A model generated the notes under the pieces. The model made no database searches, was not told the DNA's origin, and saw nothing but the letters and a program-made list of their open reading frames with translations. Below are positions 55,577-64,000 of a stretch of DNA of 64,000 nt, piece after piece (within the stretch, counting starts at the first letter, position 1; each line of letters begins with the position of its first letter). This DNA comes from Mugil cephalus (taxonomy: Eukaryota > Chordata > Actinopteri > Mugiliformes > Mugilidae): assembly GCF_022458985.1 (NCBI RefSeq), contig NC_061771.1, positions 27,520,001 to 27,584,000 on the forward strand. Direction: 5' to 3'. A program made the translations under genes and the position numbers.

Positions 55577-58500
55577 ATGCTGCCCCTGAAGGAGAAGGAT
55601 AAACCCATCGTCCGGAAGCTGCTGTCTGCTGGTTGCTGCCCTCGCTGTATCCTCAGATTCTGCTGCGTCAGCGTCCAGGCCGCCTATCGACAACCACAAC
55701 AGGTAGCACCATGTCCAGGACACACTTTAAAAAAGAGAAAAGATGTAGTTCAGAGATTGAAATTTGTTGTGTGTGAGAGACATTTAAACATGCATCTTAC
55801 ACAGGAAACACTCAAGGAGCTTCAAGCTTTCGTGGCAGACGCGGAAAATGGCAAATGTCCAGATTCAGCTGCATCGGAGCCTCAAGCTGCAGCAGAACCA
55901 GAAACACCTGACGACCCCCCCAGCAAGAGAGCAAAACTAGAGCCCAGCGTGACGGCCGCTGGGTCCGAGGGAGACGCCGCCGCCGCCGCCGTGGACGGAC
56001 CGAAGGACGAGGGGTCGCCCGTGTGCGTGGTGTGTTTGGGAGTCCTGCAGGAACACTGTGGCCCTGTCCCGGCCGCAAAGGTGCTTTATACGTCCTGAAA
56101 AAATGTTCATTATCGATGGCACATTAGTTTAGTTTGAGCTGAACCTGTTTCTGGTGTTTTTTTACAGATGTCAGAGGCGGTGAAGGCGGAAAAATATGAG
56201 TTTGACACGCTGGTGTTGTCTGTTTCTCTTCCTGCTCAGCTGTGTGTTCGCGAGGTGAATATATTAGGAACGTTTTCCTGAATTTATATTGATACATGTG
56301 CCTGTTTTTACTATTATAATAAATTCTGTATTTTGTCCTGCAGCACTCCTGTTGGCTCCATGTGAAGAAGGAAGTCAGGTAAATTGACTTCTACATGAGT
56401 CAGGATCAACATGGAGACAGAAAAAAAAAAACAACTCAAAATAAAAAGGTTTGACTGACGCTGCATCTCTGTTCCTCCAGAGAGAAGGGTTTGGTGCAGG
56501 ACAAGGACGACGTCATCCAGGTGAAGGAGGCCTTCAAGTGGATCATGCAGGGCCTGGTCTCCAAGGAGCTGGGAGGCGTCGCCGTGGTTACCAGGGTAGG
56601 CAGAGGAAGCGGAGGAGGAAAGATGATGATGATGATGATGATGTCAGATGAAGTAAACTTTAAAGACGGTGTTTCAAGGGATGATTTGTTACAGAGTCCG
56701 TTCGAGGTCGGCGTGGAGTTCACTCACGCGGAGACGGACGCCGACTGCCACTTCCTGTGAGTCCCTTAAACCTTTTTACCCTCAGTGTCACCTCTGAGTT
56801 TTAACTTTTACATGAACACAGAGCAAGAGCACAACTCAAATAAAGAAACGGCAGCTAAAGGAAAAACAAACTGCTGTTGAGTTCCACATACAAAAAAAAG
56901 GGTATTTTTAAAAAAACAAATGTCTGAAATTACTTTATCTGGTACAAAAATTCACATTTAATTTGTTATGTGGATCAAAAAACACCCTTCTTAATCCTAT
57001 GACTCAGGTATGTGACGTATTTTGTGATTTCTTTAAAATAAAACAGTAAAAAGTAAATTTATACCCACCAACCATAGACTATATAAAGATGGACCCCTGT
57101 AAAATGAAGCCAAAGCAAGTAGAGCTCCCCCTGGTGGCTGGAGGCTGCAGTATAGGTCATAAGCTCCTCCCTCTCCATGTCAGTGGGCCAGACTTGTGCC
57201 AAACTAAATTTTAGGTAGTTCATAGTCTGGAGGAAGTGTGGGCGGGGCATAAATATTGTGGCTCCGCCCTCAGACTGTACTGATCAGACTCCAAAGTTCC
57301 AAAGTCGCAAGATGGCGTCGCCCATATCTCTGAGAAAGTAGCATCAGTTTGGCAAAATGCAAGGAAGTGGAGACATGATGTCCAAATTTATATATATATA
57401 TATATATATAAATATATGGTTACAAAAAGCAAATTTACCTCATAATAAAGTAAAACAGGAAGAACAAGATAATGAAGATGATGATGATGATCTTCTGCTT
57501 CTGTACTTCCTAAAGGGCAACGACGTGTCCTGACTGCTTCAGACCCACCAAGAACAAACAGGTGAGGAACGAGTGAAATAATCAGTTGATCAGAACAACT
57601 TCACCAAACGTCCTGTGGTAACAGAATAATAGAAGGAGGCTGCACATCAACTATTTGATGAAGTTATTAGACCTTTAGCTTCAGAAAAATACCTGCTATT
57701 AGATGCTATCCCATCTAACAACACTCTGTGGAGTATTATTAAATGCTACTGATGGTGCCGAGGTGCAGCCTGTTTTTATACAGACTATACACATCTGAAA
57801 CTCATAGTACGTAGAACATGAACTGTCTGTTCTCAGCATATGTGTTCAGGTCAAGAATATAGATTTAATTACTTTCTACTGGGGTTTTATTAGAGATCAC
57901 AGACAACTCTGTGTACTTCCTCCCTACTGAGTCAACGTCATATCAGATGAAAAAAAATAATAATAATCATGAAACTATTAAAACCATCCGTCCTATGTTG
58001 TTTCTGCACCTTTTTTTCTTTATAGCTTCCATGCTAACAGTAGCTCTACATAGGTTCCTAGCCTATTAGCTGGCTTAATATTGAATGCAAAATGATAATA
58101 ATAATGTATATTTATAAATTAAATTCAATATAATAGGTGGGGGGTTCCTACTTAATGTCTCCATCAGCCTCCATCAGTTTGAAAAACATTTTGGAGTCAG
58201 AAGTGACTCTTCTCTTGTCTCGTCAGTCTGTCTTCACCAGGATGGCCGTGGTCAAAGCTCTGGAAAAGATATCCGACGCCAGATTTCTCAAGTAAGTTCA
58301 CGTCACTTCTCAGTTTACTGGGGAAAAACGTGTCATTTTAAGCTTTTCTTTTTATTCCCCAGACATTACCCTTGTCCTCCAGCACGGACGACCAGCAGCT
58401 GCAGCCCTCAGGACGTCCAGTGTCTCCACGTGTCCGTCTTCATAGCTGGTACTCTATATTTTACTCAGGAGGAGTTTTACCTGAGTTAGAAATTACCTCT

Positions 58501-61500
58501 ACGTCATGTGACAGCTTTAATTACTTAAGTTTAATAGATTTAAAATGTTCCCAAAACTAAAACATGATGTAATCAGTCAGTGTTTAAATCAACCCCACCT
58601 TCAGTGATGAACACATATAGACATAAACCGGGGTCTTCAACGTTTTTCTGATCCATTCTGGCCTAATGGGAGCTAGCTACACTGTTAGCTTCTTTTTTGC
58701 TAATATCACAGCGTGCGTCCAGGTTTCACCTGGGGATTGAACAGGCTCTCGTCCAGTTGTCGGGAACCTGACAGAGTCAGTGTGTAATATGCAGCCTCGT
58801 GATTGGCTCAGCAGCTGTGGGGGCGGAGCCTACTATGATTGACAGGTCTTGGCTAATGTGGCGACAGCTCCTGTATCTCTGAATGAGTTTAGTGCTGACT
58901 GAAAGATAACGTCTTCTGTCTCCATTTATCCCTTTACTGAAATATCTATGCATTAATGCATCACTTAATAAAATACTGCCACGCATCTCATTCTTCTGAC
59001 GGGTTTGAAGTTTTTTTTTCTGTGAATGAATGAGAAACATCTGGACTTTACAACCTAACATCTGTCCGGACTTTAATTTATAACACAGACTTTGTGATGA
59101 TTTGATGAAAAGAGACAGAAGAAAAGCTGTGAATTAAACTGAACTCTTTTTAAAAAAACAGAAATTTTGACGTAGCCGATTCACACATTAAAATGTTATT
59201 ATGAATTACTATAGATCCTAATCGTTGATTTCTGCTCCTCGTGTCCAGGACGATACAACAAGTTTTGCCGCAGTCTCCCTCAGACTCCCTGGGTGATCGA
59301 CGGGGAGAGGAGGATGGAGTCGTCGGTGGAGGAGCTCATCGCAGCTCCAATCTTGGCGGCGTTCAGGGCCGAGGGTGAGTCCACGCTTCACGTCTCAGTA
59401 TCGTTCAGGTTTCATCTGTTCGCTCGTGCAAAATGAAACACGATTATTTTTAATTTAGATTAAAAATTAATGATATTTAATTGCGATTAATCGCGATTAA
59501 TTGCGATTAATCGGTCTGTTGGAGTCAGACCATCAGCGCAGTCATCATAGTCAGGACAGTGAAATGTGATGAAATCTTCTCATTTTAGTTTCCCACGTGT
59601 TACAGGATTTAATTTCTCCTCATCCGGCAGAGAAGACGTGGACGTCCGAACTCTTGGAAATGGTTAGAAAGTTAAAATAAGTGTCTGCAGTGGATCCTTC
59701 TCGCCTCCAGTGTTATTCTAAATAATAAAAAAACGTCCTGTTCCGGGTTTATTTTGCAGGACGACCGTTCGCGATGGAGCTGCTGAATCCTCACAGATCC
59801 AGACTGAACCAGGAGGAGATGAAGCAGCTGCAGGAGGTGCTGGACGTCTCCATTAACTCTAAGTGTTTCTGCTGTTACAGTCAGCGCAGTGAACGGGGAA
59901 ATAATTTTAGACATTTAGATAGAAAATATTAAGATTCATCATCTGGGAGCCAAGGAAATCCGTTGGTTTTTAAATTAATCTGAGCGTAGAGACAGAATAT
60001 TTTATAGCCAATGTTAAACTTCATCCTTCCTTTCTTATATATTATTATGTGTTATTGTTCCAGGGTAAATAAAAACCTAATTAATGGCTTAGCAGTATCA
60101 GAGCGGAGCCACAGACGTAGACATAAACCCACCGACTCGTCTCTATTATCTGCCCGAAGACTAAAGAATAAAACAAGACGAGACTTTATTGATCCCTGAG
60201 GGGAAATTTAGTCGTTATAGCAGCAGGACAAGTTCAATACAAAATATAATAATACATTATATCAAACTACGTTAGCAAATTAACTAAATGATAAGTCTAC
60301 AGGGAGTATTGCTGCTAAAAAACAAGTACTGCACAGAAACGATGACGAGAAAGAAAATAATGTGTTTCACTTGAAAAAATACCAAAATTATTAAATGATA
60401 AAATAAAAGTTATAAAGTACATTTTGCTCCTGAGATATAGAAAGATGTATCGTCCAGAGGTTTTCTGTGTCTTTAAGTCGTGGAGGAAACTCATTATAAA
60501 CGTGATTTAAAAGTTAAGCGATCAGGCTCCATGATTAGATAGAAAAGATTAGATAAATGATAAGAAATAAATAAATAGAAGATAAGATAAGAAAAAAAAA
60601 ATAATATAGAATCTAAGATGAAAATAAGATAAAAGTTAAGAAAAAAATTATGAAAGATAAGAGAAAATAAGACATAAGACAAAATATATGAAAAAATATA
60701 ATAATTTTTATAAAGGATAAGAAATAATAACACATAAGATAAAATACAAGATAAGATGTAAAATGAGATAAAATATAAGGTAGGATAAAAAATTAGTTTG
60801 GATAAAATATAAGAAAAAATATCAAAGAAAAGAAAAAATAAGGTAAATTAAGAAAAAAGGTAGAAAACCTTTATAAGATAAAAGATAATAAATATAAGAA
60901 AAAATATATAAAAAATAACAAACAAAAAAAATACTATTTAAGACAAATATAAGATAAGATAAAAGATAAGATGATATTAAGACAAATGATAAGATAAAGA
61001 AAAGATTAATTGCAATATCTGAAAAACTAATATAGAATGTAAAATAACATAAAAATAAGATGAGATAAAACATTAGAGGGTAAGAAAAAGAAAAAAGTAA
61101 AAGATAAAACAATGAAAGAGGAAAAGATTTAAAAAGAAAACTAAGATAAGGATAAAAGTTATATGGTTTTAAGGTCAGTTCACACAGGAAACGAATAAAA
61201 CAAACAATAAACACATAAATATTTCGTATGTAACACGATGCTGCATCATTAACGTCCTGTATTCTTATTAAATATAAAAGTCCTCGGTTTTATTTACTTC
61301 TTGTCTTTCTTTTTAAGATCATTAACAAATCCTCCGACAAAATCAGAGTGAGAGACCTGCAGATCGTTTCCAGGTGAGAACCAGACCAGGACATTTGTGT
61401 TTCTTATTAAACTCCACTTTATTTCTTTTTAGTCTACTTAGTATATACAGGATTGTTTTTAGTGTATTAGTGCTGCACATGTCAGAACGGACGAGGAAGT

Positions 61501-63449
61501 TTTGACTTTGACTTGAAATGTTGAACTGCAGAGAGGCCATGAGTCGCATGAAGGAGGGGGAGGAGGAGAAGACGAAGACGTACACGGCGCTGGTCTGGAC
61601 CCAGAAACCCATCGACAGGGAGGAGATCGCCTTCATCGACGACATCAAGGTCACTACACACACACACACACACACACACACTGTGTTTCATCTGTGTGCA
61701 ACATTACTCTGCTCTTTAGTTCTGGGTCTCATTGACTCGTTGCAGTTATTCTATGTAATCTTGCAAATTCATCCCGTGGACCAGGTTAGAGCCTCTGGAA
61801 CGGCCGCTTTTGGCCCACGGGCCGTATGTTTCACACCCGATACTGAATCTAATGTTTGGTAAATGTGAGTTTGACGTAAACGAGTGAAATGTGGACTCAA
61901 GTTTAACTCAGAAAGCTGATTTTAATCTTTAATATTTTAGACTAAAGCCTCGTTAATCAGCACCGACTCACACAGGACAAAAACAACCAGCCAAACAAAC
62001 ATTAGAGGAATTAGAAAGATGGAAAACAACTCTGTGTGAATTTGTTTCACATTTCAGAAAATACGCATATACGAACACATGAAACAGAAATATTTTACTT
62101 GTAAATTTGTTTATTCAGGAAAATGAGCCAATATCACATATCAGTGAGTGAATCTCTAGTTAATTTAAAGGTTAAATCAGAGTCTGAATGTGAAGAGAAA
62201 CTGGTTGATGGAGGACGACAACGAGCCAGAGAACATCAGTGGTTCTAGAGAAGAACCAGATGAATGTTTAGGAACAAGTCAAAGTCCTGATTTTAATACA
62301 ATAGAAAAGTTGTAGCATCAGTTGATGAGAAGAAACCACCAAACATCCGTCTATTTTCAGGACTTGGGTGAAGTTTTGAGTCATTTTTCTGAAATTGTTG
62401 AGGATTTAAAAACCATCGAAGCCGCTCTTGTTTGTGAAAACACTAAAAATAAAATGAGTCTGTCTTGTTTGTCTTGTTTGTCTTGTCTCCAGGATCTGAC
62501 TCTGGACCAGAAGACTCCTCTGAGGGTTTTGCACCGGCGGGCGCTGGCCGTCCGACAGCGCGTCATCCACAGCATGAACGCTCGCTTCCTGGACCCGCAT
62601 CACTTCCACCTGGGGCTGAAGACGCAAGCTGGGACGTATCCTCACTTTAAATCTCACGTTTTAACCGCGCACACAGCGTTGAGTGTAAAAAAAATCATCG
62701 TAATAACATCGACTGATTCAACACATTATAGATGAATACGGTAAAAATTTAACCAATAGATGAAAGTTCTCCAGTTGGTTATTTACATAAATCCAATATT
62801 TTTTTGTATTGCAAGTTTTCTGTAAATGTATATTTAAATATGCAACTGAGGAGTCATCTACTTAAATATGCGCTAATTTGCATAATTTTCCACAACAAAA
62901 ATCTGAGTAATGGTTAAACTGAGGTTCAAAATTCTTGTTTTATTTTATTAACGTATTCGATTTTCAGGTATTTACAGAGGGATTTTTGGATATCTGTTTC
63001 TTTTCATCTTAATTAATCACAAAATAGTATCAAAAGTCCACAAAAATCAATTTTAACCATGTTTTTAAGGAGTAAAATGTTCTATAAATGTTCTATAAAT
63101 CAGGCTCTGGATGATGTATGAAAACTTCCCTCTGTAAATACCTGCAGAGTGTAGTTAGGAATAAATCATATCTCAGTCTCAATATCTCCATTTCATTAAT
63201 TTTATTGAGTTTTGAGCAATTTTTGTGTGGAAACGCAGAAAATTCTGAGTGATACTGTAAATCTACCGCGTATGTGGGTTTTTGTGTGAATGTTTTTTTT
63301 TTTTTTTTTTTTTTTTTTGAGAAAAAGCTCCTTAAATCTGCAGCAACAGTTACGTGAAAGAGTTCGTCCACGGAGACTTCGGCCGCACTAAACCCAACCT
63401 GTGTCAGCTGCTGAAGACGGACACGGACATCCTGGAGCTGGACGTGGAG
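55577..63449 (+). CDS. PUS10: tRNA pseudouridine synthase Pus10 (3' end beyond window)
   Basis: PUS10 makes pseudouridine at tRNA positions 54/55 and has a nuclear role in microRNA processing in mammals. Exons: 55577-55702, 55805-56080, 56168-56254, 56344-56378, 56481-56595, 56695-56756, 57516-57561, 58227-58291, 58363-58448, 59249-59374, 59606-59662, 59760-59836, 61318-61373, 61532-61649, 62493-62635, 63350-63449; 525 codons, consistent phase. The N-terminal zinc-binding region shows CCPRC and CVVCLG; a low-complexity Ala/Glu/Pro linker follows in exon 2. The catalytic domain holds GRYNKFCRSLPQTPW, SSSGREDVDVRTLGNGRPFA (GRED Asp352 as likely catalytic Asp), DQKTPLRVLHRRALAVR and QAGTYVKEFVHGDFGRTKPN. 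About a dozen C-terminal codons in one more exon should lie right of 64000. The start at 55577 follows an acceptor-like CCTGTAG; an in-frame ATG at 55565 is the alternative. Confidence 0.95.
57060..57330. repeat. High-copy fish repeat in a PUS10 intron
   Basis: CCATAGACTATATAAAGATG, CTCCCCCTGGTGGCTGGAGG and GCAGTATAGGTCATAA blocks are familiar from a repeat widespread in percomorph fish genomes (recognised from general memory, not searched). Lies in the intron 56757-57515, followed by a (TA)n run at about 57390-57415. Confidence 0.5.
58631..58680 (+). repeat. Truncated relative of the nested element
   Basis: GGGGTCTTCAACGTTTTTCT matches the left end of the element at 55049-55365; no matching right end was found within the intron 58449-59248. 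Confidence 0.55.
60160..60215 (-). repeat. Retroposon 3'-tail-like sequence, inverse
   Basis: Read on the minus strand, AAATTTCCCCTCAGGGATCA followed by ATAAAGTCTCGTC resembles the end of a fish LINE family and the tail near 29140. PUS10 intron 12. Confidence 0.45.
60530..61160. repeat. A-rich GATAA/AAGATAA low-complexity tract
   Basis: Irregular AAGATAAGATAAAA-type repeats fill about 630 bp of the PUS10 intron 59837-61317. Frames open on the minus strand across this tract are compositional artefacts. Confidence 0.85.
61755..61845. repeat. Fragment of the hAT-type short element
   Basis: GCAAATTCATCCCGTGGACC, GAGCCTCTGGAACGGCCGC and GGGCCGTATGTTTCACACCC match the right part of the elements at 14749-15051 and 41795-42189. 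The left end is missing. It follows a (CA)n run in PUS10 intron 14. Confidence 0.65.
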
Positions 63450-64000
63450 GTGGGACAACGAGGCGGCGGGACGGGAAATAAGAATCTGAAACCTTCAGAA
63501 TATTCATCATTTCTGCCACAAATAAAAATAATAATAATAATTACTAAGTCCTGAAAGTAAACGAAACGAATTAAAGTGAAATATTTCTATATTACCTAGA
63601 GTGTGAACTTCACACAACAATGAAATGAGTGTGAGGGAGAACATGACAGAAGGGAGGCCCCACTGCTATTAGCTAGGCTAGTTAGCTACTGTCTTCTTGT
63701 TGGTTGCCAGCTGCTAGCTCACTGCTAGCTCAGTGCTAGCTCAGTGCTAGCTGCTAGCTCAGTGCTAGCTCAGTGCTAGCTCACTGCTAGCTCACTGCTA
63801 GCTCAGTGCTAGCTGTTAGCCTGCTGGTTGGTTTCTAAGTTGGCTTCTAAATGTGTTTTGCCTCAAATCTGAGCACAAGTGGTTGTATCATCTCATCCTG
63901 TGTGATAATGAATCGATGCGTCTGAAAAACCACCTCACGAGAAAGTAAAAGTGTTTTAACTTTATTACATATTTGAGAAGTTTTTTTTTTTTATTGAGAT
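63450..64000. other. Start of the last PUS10 intron with a GCTAGCTCA tandem repeat
   Basis: No final PUS10 exon was found before the window edge. About 63695-63815 is a tandem repeat of GCTAGCTCAGT / GCTAGCTCACT units of 11-12 bp. Confidence 0.7.

Noticed and set aside
59646..59662. PUS10 exon 11 starting at the CCGGCAG acceptor (59630)
   Set aside because: That acceptor shifts the frame. The upstream TTACAG acceptor at 59605 restores FNFSSSGREDVDVRTLGNG, which matches the family.
60494..61214. Minus-strand frames rich in Phe, Leu, Ile and Tyr resembling membrane proteins
   Set aside because: They are translations of an A-rich GATAA repeat; hydrophobic residues come from T-rich codons.

Overview
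The window is vertebrate nuclear DNA, almost certainly from a teleost fish. It holds four conserved intron-containing genes with short introns, dense CA/TA/TTTC microsatellites, and many fish-type DNA transposons (Tc1-like elements, hAT-type and other short inverted-repeat elements). No prokaryotic, viral, organellar, tRNA or rRNA gene was recognised. Layout from left to right: 1-1478 is a triplet-period simple repeat; 1479-11480 is intergenic with decayed transposons and local duplications; about 11480-32624 is XPO1 (exportin 1/CRM1) on the minus strand, 24 coding exons, 1066 aa, complete; about 32624-33450 is its 5' exon and GC-rich promoter; 34841-43894 is FAM161A on the minus strand, 7 coding exons, 770 aa, complete; 45207-53684 is CCT4 (chaperonin TRiC/CCT subunit delta) on the minus strand, 13 coding exons, 536 aa, complete; 53685-55576 is a head-to-head intergenic region; 55577-63449 is PUS10 (tRNA pseudouridine synthase) on the plus strand, 16 coding exons present, with the last short exon beyond the right edge. 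All exon joins were built by hand from GT/AG sites and reading phase, and each gene's joined length is a whole number of codons. The genes are housekeeping functions and do not form an operon-like system: nuclear export of NES cargo (XPO1), photoreceptor and basal-body cilium structure (FAM161A), cytosolic folding of actin, tubulin and other clients (CCT4), and tRNA pseudouridylation (PUS10). From general knowledge of the human map, XPO1-FAM161A-CCT4 is an old linkage, while PUS10 lies elsewhere on the same human chromosome arm, so its position beside CCT4 points to a rearrangement. I found no convincing new multi-gene system. The most interesting signals are: a roughly 2.65-kb, almost uninterrupted alternating pyrimidine-purine tract in an XPO1 intron; a young Tc1-like transposon (35486-37069) whose two 202-bp terminal repeats look identical but whose transposase is frame-broken; a mobile element that ends a few bases before the first coding exon of PUS10 and is itself interrupted by another element; and a 102-bp PUS10 intron that is fully open in frame.
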